64,000 nt of DNA from RGIG1995 sp045652425 (GTDB taxonomy: Bacteria > Bacillota > Clostridia > Oscillospirales > CAG-272), in NCBI GenBank assembly GCA_045652425.1, contig JAZRUG010000011.1, positions 89,030 to 153,029 of the forward strand, in the 5' to 3' direction. Positions 1-8,490 of this stretch are shown piece by piece. How positions within the stretch are numbered: the stretch's first letter is position 1; each line of letters begins with the position of its first letter. The notes below the pieces were generated by a model. That model made no database searches. It was not told the DNA's origin and saw only the letters and a program-made list of their open reading frames with translations. The translations under genes were made by a program, and so were the position numbers.

Positions 1-909
1 GAAATTATTGATGTCGCCGTGCTGGATACCGCCTCTGTAACGGAAGTGGTAGATATCCATTTCTTTATCGTAGTAATAGCCATATTTACTGATAAGAGCA
101 CACTGTTCTGCATCGCAGTACATTCTGATATCGATACTGCTGTCGTTATCCCAGTTGTAGCTTGAAACGAAAGCTTTTACGCCGAGATCACGGAATGCTT
201 TAGCAGCTTCTTTTGAGCAGTCGCCCCAGTGAACTGTGGTAACAGTCTTTGCAAAAGCTTCTTCGCCTGCGAAACGGATAATTTCTTTGTGAACTCTCTC
301 CATTTCAAAATATGCCTGTTCGTATGTAGCAAACATATAGGGCCTGTCGGGCTTATCTGCATTAGCATGGAATGAGAGGCGCAACCAATCGGAGTTTGCC
401 TTGAATTCTTCTTTATACTTGTCTGTCATTTGGGAAATATTGAATCCGCCGTGACGAGGTGTTTCATAGTAAATGTTAACATGGAACTTTGAACCGTGCT
501 TATCGTGAACTGCTTTAAGCATAGCGAGATAAGGATCTTCAAACATAGACTTGTAGACGTCTTTGTTTTCATTGAGGTTCTGCAAGAACCAAATGTTATC
601 GTCAAGAGAGAAACGGTACTTCTTGTAGCCTTTCTTCAAGAAGAAAACGTCAATAGACCATTCTTCGCCAGATTCGATATCTTTTACAGTAAGTGTATTC
701 TTGAAGTTTTCAAGAATACAATCACATTTGTAAAAACAGTGATTTACGCGTTCCATAGGGTTGCCGTTAAGTGTAAGTTTTCTGTTGTCGGAAGCGTGGA
801 AAACTACTTTGATTTTCAAAGTATCGCCAATTCTTTCGCCCGAAGTTTCGGTGAGCATAACACCGTCGCGAGGGAACTGAAATTCGCCGCTTGTTGCTAA
901 TCTTTGCAT
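1..909 (-). CDS. Polysaccharide-deacetylase-like protein, paralogue A (3' part cut by window edge)
   Basis: Reads leftward and runs off the window; about 303 residues are visible. The ATG at 907-909 follows a GGAGG site 9 bases upstream and has its own promoter. The central block (residues about 100-235) is nearly identical to the neighbouring gene at 1056-2165 and carries the same strings: YETPRHGGF, WLRLSFHANADKP, and HWGDCS. The H/D-rich strings and lack of a signal peptide suggest a cytoplasmic enzyme of the glycoside hydrolase/deacetylase beta-alpha-barrel (NodB-like) superfamily, but I recognise no named family with certainty and the substrate is unknown. It is a tandem duplicate of its neighbour, separated by a terminator and its own promoter, so the two copies can be expressed independently. 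Confidence 0.7.
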   Translation of the reverse strand, partial: MQRLATSGEFQFPRDGVMLTETSGERIGDTLKIKVVFHASDNRKLTLNGNPMERVNHCFYKCDCILENFKNTLTVKDIESGEEWSIDVFFLKKGYKKYRFSLDDNIWFLQNLNENKDVYKSMFEDPYLAMLKAVHDKHGSKFHVNIYYETPRHGGFNISQMTDKYKEEFKANSDWLRLSFHANADKPDRPYMFATYEQAYFEMERVHKEIIRFAGEEAFAKTVTTVHWGDCSKEAAKAFRDLGVKAFVSSYNWDNDSSIDIRMYCDAEQCALISKYGYYYDKEMDIYHFRYRGGIQHGDINNF

Positions 910-959
910 AAAATTATCCTCCAAAATAATGATATATTAGATTTTTTATACATCAACCT

Positions 960-988
960 ATTATATAATTATCTTTCAAAAAAATCAA
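960..988 (-). promoter_or_regulatory. Promoter of paralogue A
   Basis: On the minus strand TTGATT (983-988) and TATAAT (960-965) are separated by 17 bases and lie about 50 bases upstream of the ATG at 909. This is a sigma-A type promoter read from sequence only. Confidence 0.6.
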
Positions 989-1005
989 GCAAATACGCTT
1001 TTTTT

Positions 1006-1045
1006 GTAAAAATAAAAAATCTGCGTACAAAATAACGTACGCAGA
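1006..1045 (-). terminator. Intrinsic terminator of paralogue B
   Basis: A 9-bp inverted repeat (arms 1020-1028 and 1037-1045, TCTGCGTAC/GTACGCAGA) lies just after the stop of the 1056-2165 gene and is followed, in the minus direction, by a T-rich run. It isolates the two paralogues transcriptionally. Confidence 0.8.
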
Positions 1046-1055
1046 CTTAATTTTC

Positions 1056-2165
1056 TTAATGTGTATTGAATTCGAACATTTCATCCATAAAGATGGGCTC
1101 ATATCCATTCTCTTTGCACCAAGTTGCCGCAGTATCGAATTTTTCGTAGTAATTGTTTTGATACCATTTGAACTCAGGATAGAAATACTGTTCGTGCAGG
1201 CAGATGTTTTTTACGTCGAATAGGGGCATAGCTTTGATTTGGTTTTCAAAAAGAGCAGCAAAAGCGTCGGGATTTCTGCGCTGTATACCACTATTATATT
1301 TATAAATAAACAAGTCGAGCTCTTTGTCGTATATGATACCGTATTTTTTTAAAAGAGCGCACTGTTCGGCATCGCAATAGAGTCGAAGGTCGGTATTGCC
1401 GTCTGTATTTTGATTAAACTCATCGATAAGTGCACGTATTCCGAGATCGCGGAATGCTTTTGCAGTCTCAACAGAGCAATCTCCCCAATGTATAGACATT
1501 GTTGTTTTCGCGAAGGCTTCTTCTCCCGCAAAACGCAAAATTTCTTTGTTTACTCTTTCCATTTCAAAGTGTGCTTGTTCATAGGTAGCACAGATATACG
1601 GTCTGTTGGGTTTATCTGCATTTGCGTGGAAAGACAGACGGAGCCAATCAGAATTAGCCTTAAATTCATTTTTGTATCTATCGGTCATTTGAGACAGGTT
1701 AAACCCTCCATGACGGGGAGTTTCATAATAGAGGTTAAGGTGGAATTTGGAACCGTGCTTATCATGAATAGATTTAAGCAAAGCAAGATAAGTGTCTTCA
1801 AACATAGACTTATAAACGTCTTTGTTTTCGTTGAGGTTTTGCAAGAACCAAATGTTATCATCGAGGGTAAATCTGTATTTTTTATATGCTTTTTTAAAGA
1901 AATAAACGTCAATTGAGTTTTCTTTTCCACATACGGTATCTACAACGGTAAGAGTAGTCTTTTTGTCCGTCAAAACATAATCAACCTTGTACATACAATG
2001 GTCAGTTTCAGGAAGCGGGATTCCGTTAAGAGTAAGTTTTTTGCCTGTCGGGGCAACGTAGAGTACGGTGATTTTTATTCCGTCTCCGACACTTTCACCA
2101 CAAGCGTATGTAAGACCAATTCCGTCTTTGGGAAAATGAAATCCTCCTTCTGATGTTCTTTTCAT
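1056..2165 (-). CDS. Polysaccharide-deacetylase-like protein, paralogue B
   Basis: A 369-residue protein. The ATG at 2163-2165 is preferred because GGAGG sits 8 bases upstream; the longer frame upstream adds a low-complexity tail with no ribosome site. The N-terminal 95 residues are probably a small beta domain and diverge from paralogue A. The region from about residue 98 (DDNIWFLQNLNENKD) to 245 (HWGDCS) is strongly conserved between the two. No signal peptide is visible. The fold guess (NodB-like or related metal-dependent hydrolase barrel) rests on the histidine/aspartate motifs and the glycan-like context, not on a match I can name. The upstream membrane-protein gene ends 53 bases away, so the two may be co-transcribed. 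Confidence 0.7.
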   Translation of the reverse strand: MKRTSEGGFHFPKDGIGLTYACGESVGDGIKITVLYVAPTGKKLTLNGIPLPETDHCMYKVDYVLTDKKTTLTVVDTVCGKENSIDVYFFKKAYKKYRFTLDDNIWFLQNLNENKDVYKSMFEDTYLALLKSIHDKHGSKFHLNLYYETPRHGGFNLSQMTDRYKNEFKANSDWLRLSFHANADKPNRPYICATYEQAHFEMERVNKEILRFAGEEAFAKTTMSIHWGDCSVETAKAFRDLGIRALIDEFNQNTDGNTDLRLYCDAEQCALLKKYGIIYDKELDLFIYKYNSGIQRRNPDAFAALFENQIKAMPLFDVKNICLHEQYFYPEFKWYQNNYYEKFDTAATWCKENGYEPIFMDEMFEFNTH

Positions 2166-2218
2166 ATCAACAGTCCTCCATTTGTGTTTAGTGTAAATAA
2201 AAATGCATTTTATATAAA

Positions 2219-3307
2219 TCAATCAAATGTTTTTCTTGCGATAGTATTTCTTTCGGCAGCGCCGAAGAATCCTTGCGGGGTAAATAGTTTATATCCGCCG
2301 CACATATCTCCCGTATCAAAGGTTTTGGTTTGAGTCCCTTCTTGTAATTTTACAACGTAGGGAACTGACGTGATGATAATAATTTTAGGACGATTACTTT
2401 CAAAAGTATAGTTTGTCTCAAAGAAGAATACGGGTTTTTCTTTGCGTTTTAATGCCCTTGCTGAAATACGATAAAAATAACCGTCGCTTCTGAAAATTAC
2501 AGGTTTAAAAATATTTGTAAAAGAAAGTAAGGATACTTCGTATATCTTTCCGTGAATTTCAATTTCAAAAGTGTTTTTTGGTCGGCTTACGAAAACCGAA
2601 AGATATGGTTTGGTAATAATTGGAGTTTTAACGTTGTATAAGGAACAGTATTTTTTGAGTTGCTTTAAAAACCTTTGCATTTTGTCAAACGCACGTAGGT
2701 ATAGAAAAAATGACAAGATTACGGGTATTATAAGAGTGTATGATAAAAGTCTTCCGACGTAAATCATAGTTTGCAAAAGCGGACCAATAGCACCTATAAT
2801 CAAAAACATAATAAACAATCCCGGAACGCTTAAAATAATATGTACGATAAGTTTTACGGAAAACAAATGTGTAGGATTTTTACTTGACGGACTTTCAAGC
2901 CAGATTTTTTTTGCATATATATCTGCAAAAAAATTCGAAAGTACAACGGAAATTATAACAATGACGTTAACCAGTTCGCCGGAAAAACATAAAAAGAATA
3001 ATGCTGTTCCAAACCAATCAACCCAAAAGTCATAGGTGAAAAATCCGGAAAAGAATTCTTTTGAAGCTTTTTCAAGAAAAACAAGACAGCGTTGCTTATT
3101 ATAGATTGCAAATGCAAAAGCTGTGCTTAGGTAAACTACAGACAGAACGATACATTCCATAATGTACTGTTCATATGCCGTATGAGTTGACGAGAAGAAA
3201 AAGTAAAGATATTTTACAATGACGTATATGACGGCAACGCAAGCGTGTTTGCCGACAGAACGTGCAATGGGTAAATAATATGGCATAAATTTTTTTAGAT
3301 TGTTCAC
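2219..3307 (-). CDS. Membrane protein of unknown function with cytosolic C-terminal domain
   Basis: I do not recognise this family. Start chosen at GTG (3305-3307), which has GGAGGGG about 5 bases upstream; the longer frame begins in promoter DNA. The 362-residue product shows about five or six hydrophobic segments in the first 210 residues, including LIVHIILSVPGLFIMFLIIG. A soluble, beta-rich C-terminal part of about 150 residues with several basic patches follows. An RDD-like or transport-accessory role is possible but unsupported. It lies upstream of the deacetylase-like paralogue B on the same strand and is divergent from the oxidoreductase pair. Confidence 0.65.
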   Translation of the reverse strand: MNNLKKFMPYYLPIARSVGKHACVAVIYVIVKYLYFFFSSTHTAYEQYIMECIVLSVVYLSTAFAFAIYNKQRCLVFLEKASKEFFSGFFTYDFWVDWFGTALFFLCFSGELVNVIVIISVVLSNFFADIYAKKIWLESPSSKNPTHLFSVKLIVHIILSVPGLFIMFLIIGAIGPLLQTMIYVGRLLSYTLIIPVILSFFLYLRAFDKMQRFLKQLKKYCSLYNVKTPIITKPYLSVFVSRPKNTFEIEIHGKIYEVSLLSFTNIFKPVIFRSDGYFYRISARALKRKEKPVFFFETNYTFESNRPKIIIITSVPYVVKLQEGTQTKTFDTGDMCGGYKLFTPQGFFGAAERNTIARKTFD

Positions 3308-3349
3308 TTTTGCCCCTCCGTAATGTGATTTGTTTTTGGAGATATGTTG

Positions 3350-3378
3350 ATTATAGCATAAAAGCTGAAAAAAGTAAA
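3350..3378 (-). promoter_or_regulatory. Promoter of the membrane-protein gene
   Basis: TTTACT (3373-3378) and TATAAT (3350-3355) on the minus strand with a 17-base spacer, about 43 bases before the GTG start. The -35 box is weak. Confidence 0.5.
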
Positions 3379-3412
3379 CGGATTTATGTATAAATATAAT
3401 TATAATAAACAC

Positions 3413-3441
3413 TTGAAAACTTATAAGCAATGTGGTATACT
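3413..3441 (+). promoter_or_regulatory. Promoter of the oxidoreductase pair
   Basis: TTGAAA (3413-3418), 17-base spacer, TATACT (3436-3441), located 43 bases upstream of the ATG at 3484. Divergent from the promoter at 3350-3378. Confidence 0.65.
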
Positions 3442-3483
3442 AAAATTTAAAGTAGAATTGTAGCACAAATGGGGAACTGCACT

Positions 3484-4335
3484 ATGATGAAAATAGGTTT
3501 TATTGATTATTATCTTGACGAGTGGCACGCGAATAATTATCCGAAATTTATAAAAGAGTGCGTAGGCGACGAAATTAAGGTTGCTTATGCTTACGGACAG
3601 AATGCAAGTCCAAAATCGGGAAAGACGTCGGAGGAATGGTGCAAGGAGCACGAAGTTGAGCTTTGTGAGACTATTGAAGAACTTGTAGAAAAATCCGACG
3701 GAATAATCGTACTTTCTCCCGATAATGCAGAGAAGAAAGAAGAACTTTCTGAAATTGCTTTAAAATCGGGAAAACCCGTATTTATAGACAAGACTTTTAC
3801 ATCCGACTATGCATCTGGTAAGAGAATGTTTGATTTAGCAGAAAAATACAACACGCCTACGTATACGTCATCTGCATTGCGTTATGCACCCGATTACGAT
3901 GAAATAAACGCAGATGACATAACCGCAATTAACTGTATAGGTCCCAATGATTTTGATATATATTCAATACATATGCTTGAGCCTTTGATGTTGAAGATGC
4001 GTACAGATGCAAAGAAAGTTATGTACACAAAGGGCGAAGGCTATTACAGCTTGAATATTGAATTTGTTGACGGCAGAGTCGGAAGCATCAGCGGATATAT
4101 GTACAGTCGTTTCCCGTATATGATAGCTGTTGCAGGAAAAACTGAATATAAAGCGGTAAAGGTAACCGAACCTTTCTGGCCTGGGTTTACAAAGGAACTT
4201 TGCAATTTCTTCCTTACGAAAGAAATTCAGGTAGATCATAGAGAATCACTTGCGATTATGGCAATCAGAAGCGCAGGGCTTGAAGCTATGAAGACGCCGG
4301 GCGAATGGGTTACGGTAGAAAACAGAGGATTCTGA
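3484..4335 (+). CDS. Gfo/Idh/MocA-like oxidoreductase, short form
   Basis: A 283-residue protein resembling short members of the Gfo/Idh/MocA superfamily, which oxidise or reduce sugars and polyols with NAD(P). It has an atypical N-terminus (MKIGFIDYYLDEW) without a GxGxxG loop, and the usual EKP signature is replaced by FIDKTFTSD near residue 100. Together these raise doubt about cofactor binding or catalysis. The start at 3484 is set by GGGGA 8 bases upstream; 3487 is also possible. The 3' end overlaps the reading frame of the next oxidoreductase, so the two are almost certainly co-translated and may work on the same substrate. The substrate is unknown. Confidence 0.7.
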   Translation: MMKIGFIDYYLDEWHANNYPKFIKECVGDEIKVAYAYGQNASPKSGKTSEEWCKEHEVELCETIEELVEKSDGIIVLSPDNAEKKEELSEIALKSGKPVFIDKTFTSDYASGKRMFDLAEKYNTPTYTSSALRYAPDYDEINADDITAINCIGPNDFDIYSIHMLEPLMLKMRTDAKKVMYTKGEGYYSLNIEFVDGRVGSISGYMYSRFPYMIAVAGKTEYKAVKVTEPFWPGFTKELCNFFLTKEIQVDHRESLAIMAIRSAGLEAMKTPGEWVTVENRGF

Positions 4336-4352
4336 AAAAGAGGTTTTTGGAT

Positions 4353-5360
4353 TTGAAAAAATACGGAATATTGGTCATAGGTTGTGGGCATATAGGGACC
4401 CAGCACCTTGAGAACATATATTACAGAGACAATATACAGATAGTTGCGGTAGTCGATTCAAGCGAAGAGAACGCAAGACTTGCCGCAAGAAAATACGGAG
4501 CTTTTGATTACGGTACAGACTATCACAAGTTTTTGACAGATGATAGAGTGGATATTGTGATTGTGGCGACTTATACGTCTACTCATTTGACTATATTGAA
4601 AGAATGTGTGGCAAACGGTAAGCACGTGCTTTGCGAAAAGCCTATAGCGTCTAACCTTAAAGACGGCGAAGAGTTTGTTAACGTTGTAAAGAACGCGAAA
4701 ACCAAAGTTCTCGTTGCGCACATTTTGCGTCATAATAAGTCGTATATCAAGATAGGCGAGATGATAAAAAATGGCGACATAGGAGAACTCAAGACAGTTC
4801 GTATGGTACAGAACCATCACGCATTAGAGTCAAACAGATTTTCGAATTTGCTAAAAGACTGTTCACCCGTACTTGACTGTGGGGTACATTACATAGACGT
4901 TATGCAGTGGTTTACGGGTTCGAGAATTTGTGAGGTTTCGGGTGTCGGTACCAAGATAGACGAAGCTTCTCCGAACTATGATTACACCATAATGACTTTC
5001 CGTATGGAGAATGGCTGTATAGGCTATTACGAGGCAGGTTGGAACAAGAGTATAGAGTCGCAGAATATGAAGGAGTTTATAGGAACAAGGGGCAGAATAT
5101 CCCTTGTGTTGCAGGAGCTTCGTTCGAACGACAGAGAAGAGGGCGACCTTATTACTCTTTACAACAGCGAAAAAGGCGAATACAAGATTATCAACAACGA
5201 TTCTACGTACAAGGATATGTACGGTCAGGTATGCACTTTGATTGATATGATTGAAAATGATACCGAGGGTAATCCTACAATTGAAAGCGTTTTTAGCGCA
5301 TTTAAGACCGCATGCTTGGCGCAAGAAGCGATTGAAAAAAATACGATAATAAAGCTGTAA
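4353..5360 (+). CDS. Gfo/Idh/MocA family oxidoreductase
   Basis: A 335-residue NAD(P)-dependent oxidoreductase of the Gfo/Idh/MocA superfamily. The Rossmann loop GCGHIGTQH is at the N-terminus. The EKP motif (LCEKPIAS, near residue 95) contributes the conserved lysine, and the C-terminal alpha/beta domain contains the DCGVHYIDV string with the usual histidine. I prefer a TTG start at 4353, 9 bases after AGAGG, over the upstream ATG at 4305, which lies inside the preceding gene. It forms a two-gene unit with the short paralogue and is followed by a terminator. The sugar or inositol-like substrate cannot be told from the sequence. Confidence 0.85.
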   Translation: MKKYGILVIGCGHIGTQHLENIYYRDNIQIVAVVDSSEENARLAARKYGAFDYGTDYHKFLTDDRVDIVIVATYTSTHLTILKECVANGKHVLCEKPIASNLKDGEEFVNVVKNAKTKVLVAHILRHNKSYIKIGEMIKNGDIGELKTVRMVQNHHALESNRFSNLLKDCSPVLDCGVHYIDVMQWFTGSRICEVSGVGTKIDEASPNYDYTIMTFRMENGCIGYYEAGWNKSIESQNMKEFIGTRGRISLVLQELRSNDREEGDLITLYNSEKGEYKIINNDSTYKDMYGQVCTLIDMIENDTEGNPTIESVFSAFKTACLAQEAIEKNTIIKL

Positions 5361-5365
5361 AAAAC

Positions 5366-5403
5366 TAAAAACTTTGCTCTGATATGTAGGAGTAAAGTTT
5401 TTT
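5366..5403 (+). terminator. Terminator after the oxidoreductase pair
   Basis: Arms AAAAACTTTGCTC (5367-5379) and its near-complement (5390-5402) form a hairpin ending in TTTTTT, directly after the stop at 5360. Confidence 0.75.
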
Positions 5404-5444
5404 GGTGTTTTGTACCCCCATTTTACAAAGAAAGAAGTGATACA

Positions 5445-7130
5445 ATGAAAAAGCCCGAACTATTAGCACCGGCAGGTTCTTTTGAAACATTGGAGAGTGC
5501 TATACTTGCAGGTGCCGACGCGGTATATCTTGGCGGTAAGCTTTATAACGCTCGAATGAATGCGAAAAATTTTGATTCAGATGCAATGAAGAGGGCAGTT
5601 GAATTGTGTCACGAGAATGGCGTTAGGTTATATGTAACGCTAAATACGCTTATATATGACAGATGCTTTAAAGATGCGCTGAAATATGCCGAAGAGCTAT
5701 ATAAAGACGGTGTTGACGCGCTTATAACGGCAGATATAGGCTTTTCAAAAAAACTGCACGAATATATTCCCGATTTTGAGCTTCACGGAAGTACGCAGAT
5801 GACGGGCCATAACGTTGACAGCGCGGAATATTTAGCAAAGATGGGATTTAACCGTATGGTGTGTGCCAGAGAAATGTCAAAGGCGAATATTACGGAACTC
5901 GTAAAAAGATCACCCATTGAGATTGAGATGTTTATACACGGCGCGATGTGCGTGTGTCAGTCGGGACAATGCCTTATGAGCAGTTTTATAGGCGGCAGAA
6001 GCGGAAACAGAGGGGAGTGTGCGCAGCCTTGCAGACTTCCGTATAACAACAGTTATCCTATATCTTTGAAAGATATGTGTTTGGCGGAGCACGTAACAGA
6101 ACTTATAGATATGGGTGTAGCATCTTTGAAGATAGAGGGCAGAATGAAGTCTCCCGATTATGTGTATTCGGTTGTAAGCACGTACAGAAGACTGCTTGAT
6201 GAGAATAGGAACGCAAGTAAAAAAGAAGTTGAAAGACTTGCATCCGTGTTCAGTCGAGGTGGTTTTTCCGACGGATATTTTACCGGAAGAATTGATAACG
6301 GTATGTTGGGAGTCAGAAGCTCTGACGATAAAGAAGCGACGAGAAAGACGAATATCAAGCATACAAAAGTCGGCGAGAAAAAAGCAGAAATAAAGATTCC
6401 CGAAAGAAAGGGAAGTCTTCCGGAGAATATAACGGTTGAAACGAGCGAAAAGCGCTGTGATAAAATAAATACTGCAAGATTTTACAATCCGGAATCTATA
6501 CCGAAGACAGATTATTTTGATATAGTATATCTTCCCCTTGAAAAGTTTGCAAAGGGCAAGGCTAACGGTATAGTGATGCCGCCCGTAATATTTGACAGCG
6601 AGTATGAAAATATAGAAAGACAGTTAAAGACCGCTAAAGCTAACGGCGCCGTTCATTGTTTGGTAGGTAACATAGGACATATAGAACTTGCTGAAAAATA
6701 CGGCTTTGTTATACACGGCGATTATAGACTCAATATTTATAACAATAGCGCTTTTAAATGCTTTGACGATATGGAAAGCGTTATAGTTTCGCCTGAATTG
6801 ACATTAGCGCAGATAAGAGATATAAAGGGCAAGAAGAGTGTTATAGTATACGGAAAAGTTCCGCTTATGACACTTGAAAAAAGAACAGGGCAGAAAGTAT
6901 TACGGGACAGAAAGAGAGTAGCTTTTCCGGTGATAAAGGAAAGCGGAAGAGAGATTGTTGTTAATTCCGTGCCTATATATATGGCAGATAAAGAGGAGCT
7001 TTTGAGAAAAAGCGGTATATATGACCGACATTTTGTTTTTACAAATGAGAGCAAAGAAGAGGTTTTGTCGGTAATAAATGCATATAAGACCAAGAAAATG
7101 TGTAATAATAATGTAAAACGTATAAAATAA
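5445..7130 (+). CDS. Peptidase U32 family protein (RNA-hydroxylation type)
   Basis: A 561-residue member of the U32 collagenase-like family. The N-terminus KKPELLAPAGSFE and the cysteine signature near residues 170-195 (CVCQSGQCLMSSFIGGRSG, then RGECAQPCR) identify it. Family members such as TrhP/YrrO and RlhA are known to take part in prephenate-dependent hydroxylation of tRNA uridine 34 or 23S rRNA rather than proteolysis. Length and a long C-terminal extension fit this enlarged subgroup. It is followed 25 bases later by the M29 aminopeptidase. Exact substrate, tRNA or rRNA, is not decidable here. Confidence 0.85.
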   Translation: MKKPELLAPAGSFETLESAILAGADAVYLGGKLYNARMNAKNFDSDAMKRAVELCHENGVRLYVTLNTLIYDRCFKDALKYAEELYKDGVDALITADIGFSKKLHEYIPDFELHGSTQMTGHNVDSAEYLAKMGFNRMVCAREMSKANITELVKRSPIEIEMFIHGAMCVCQSGQCLMSSFIGGRSGNRGECAQPCRLPYNNSYPISLKDMCLAEHVTELIDMGVASLKIEGRMKSPDYVYSVVSTYRRLLDENRNASKKEVERLASVFSRGGFSDGYFTGRIDNGMLGVRSSDDKEATRKTNIKHTKVGEKKAEIKIPERKGSLPENITVETSEKRCDKINTARFYNPESIPKTDYFDIVYLPLEKFAKGKANGIVMPPVIFDSEYENIERQLKTAKANGAVHCLVGNIGHIELAEKYGFVIHGDYRLNIYNNSAFKCFDDMESVIVSPELTLAQIRDIKGKKSVIVYGKVPLMTLEKRTGQKVLRDRKRVAFPVIKESGREIVVNSVPIYMADKEELLRKSGIYDRHFVFTNESKEEVLSVINAYKTKKMCNNNVKRIK

Positions 7131-7155
7131 ATCGTGATATAAGGAGAAAAAGGCG

Positions 7156-8379
7156 ATGACAAAGAAGACTTTGAGAAATTATGCAAAGCTTATAACAAAG
7201 GTTGGCGTAAACGTACAAAAGGGACAAGAGGTTGTTATAAATGCCGAGACAGACCAGCCCGAGTTTGTTGCGATTGTAGCGGAAGAGTGCTACAAGGCAG
7301 GCGCGAAGAGGGTGGTTGTTGATTGGAATTATCAGCCTTTGACGAAGCTTGGCGTAAGATATAGAACGTTGAAGGATTTGAGTAGGGTTGAGGAATATCA
7401 AGAAGCAAGACTTAGATACAGACTTGAAACTTTGCCCGCAATGATACATCTTCATTCAGCAGATCCCGACGGATTAAAGGGAATAAATCAGGAGAAATAC
7501 AGCAAAGCGACACAGGCTATAAGAAACGTAACGAAGCCATACAGAGACCAGATGGATAATAAATATCAGTGGTGTATTGCGGCAGTACCATCAGTTGCTT
7601 GGGCGAAGAAGGTATTTCCGGGCGAGAGAAAGAGCGTAGCTGTAGAAAAACTTTGGGAAGCAATTTTGTATTCTTCACGTTGCGACGAAGATCCTATTGC
7701 TTCTTGGGATAGTCATAACAAGAATCTTCACGCGAAGTGTAAATACTTGAATGATTTAAGAATAAAGACACTTGTATATAAATCATCAAACGGAACAGAT
7801 TTCCGTGTTGGTATGATTGAAGATGCTGAATTTCTTGGCGGAGCACACGAGACTGTACAGGGTGTTGAATTTAATGCAAATATTCCAAGCGAAGAGGTGT
7901 TTATATCCCCCAAGAGAGGCGAGGCTGACGGTATTGTATTTTCATCGAAGCCTTTGTCGTATCAGGGCGAGGTTATTGACAATTTTTCCGTAAAGTTTGA
8001 GAATGGTAAGGTTGTTGAAGTAAAGGCTGAACAGAACGAAGAATTGTTGAAGAAGCTCGTGGGAATGGACGAAGGTGCAGCATATCTCGGAGAATGTGCG
8101 CTCGTACCCTATGATTCGCCTATTCGAAATTCCGGAGTGCTTTTCTATACGACGTTGTTTGATGAAAATGCGGCATGCCACTTGGCGCTTGGACGCGGCT
8201 TTACAAATACGATAAAGAATTTTGATAAATATTCCTTGGAAGAGCTTCATGAAAAGGGAATAAACGATTCGATGATTCACGTTGACTTTATGATAGGTAC
8301 AGAAGACCTTGACATAACAGCCGAGACAGTTGACGGAAAGACTGTACAGATATTCAAAAACGGTAACTGGGCATTTTAA
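7156..8379 (+). CDS. M29 family metallo-aminopeptidase (AmpS-like)
   Basis: A 407-residue thermophilic-type M29 aminopeptidase, a cytoplasmic metal-dependent exopeptidase that removes N-terminal residues. Recognisable strings are the N-terminal LRNYAKLITKVGVNVQKGQ, the central NIPSEEVFISPKRGEADG, and the C-terminal cluster around HLALGRGF and DFMIGTEDLDI that holds metal-binding Glu/His/Asp residues. Full family length. The start is supported by AAGGAG 9 bases upstream. It probably shares a transcript with the U32 gene; the terminator at 8446-8478 ends it. Confidence 0.9.
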   Translation: MTKKTLRNYAKLITKVGVNVQKGQEVVINAETDQPEFVAIVAEECYKAGAKRVVVDWNYQPLTKLGVRYRTLKDLSRVEEYQEARLRYRLETLPAMIHLHSADPDGLKGINQEKYSKATQAIRNVTKPYRDQMDNKYQWCIAAVPSVAWAKKVFPGERKSVAVEKLWEAILYSSRCDEDPIASWDSHNKNLHAKCKYLNDLRIKTLVYKSSNGTDFRVGMIEDAEFLGGAHETVQGVEFNANIPSEEVFISPKRGEADGIVFSSKPLSYQGEVIDNFSVKFENGKVVEVKAEQNEELLKKLVGMDEGAAYLGECALVPYDSPIRNSGVLFYTTLFDENAACHLALGRGFTNTIKNFDKYSLEELHEKGINDSMIHVDFMIGTEDLDITAETVDGKTVQIFKNGNWAF

Positions 8380-8397
8380 TTAAGCGATAAAAGACAT

Positions 8398-8421
8398 GGG
8401 AACTTTTTGAAAAAAGTTCCC
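8398..8421. repeat. AT-rich palindrome GGGAACT(18-24 bp)AGTTCCC
   Basis: A near-perfect inverted repeat reading GGGAACTTTTT on one side and AAAAAGTTCCC on the other with a minimal loop, just before the true terminator. It lacks a T-run after it on the plus strand, so it may be a separate repeat element or an RNA-stabilising hairpin. Confidence 0.5.
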
Positions 8422-8445
8422 AAACCCTCAAAAACTTTAAACAAA

Positions 8446-8478
8446 AAAACTCTCGTTTGAAAAAACGAGAGTTTTTTT
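8446..8478. terminator. Bidirectional terminator between M29 and ABC exporter genes
   Basis: AAACTCTCGTTT and AACGAGAGTTT arms with A-run upstream and T-run downstream, placed between two convergent genes, so it can stop transcription from both sides. Confidence 0.85.
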
Positions 8479-8490
8479 GTTTATTGTTTA

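Noticed and set aside
496..900. Plus-strand 134-codon frame
   Set aside because: Antisense shadow of the deacetylase-like gene at 1-909.
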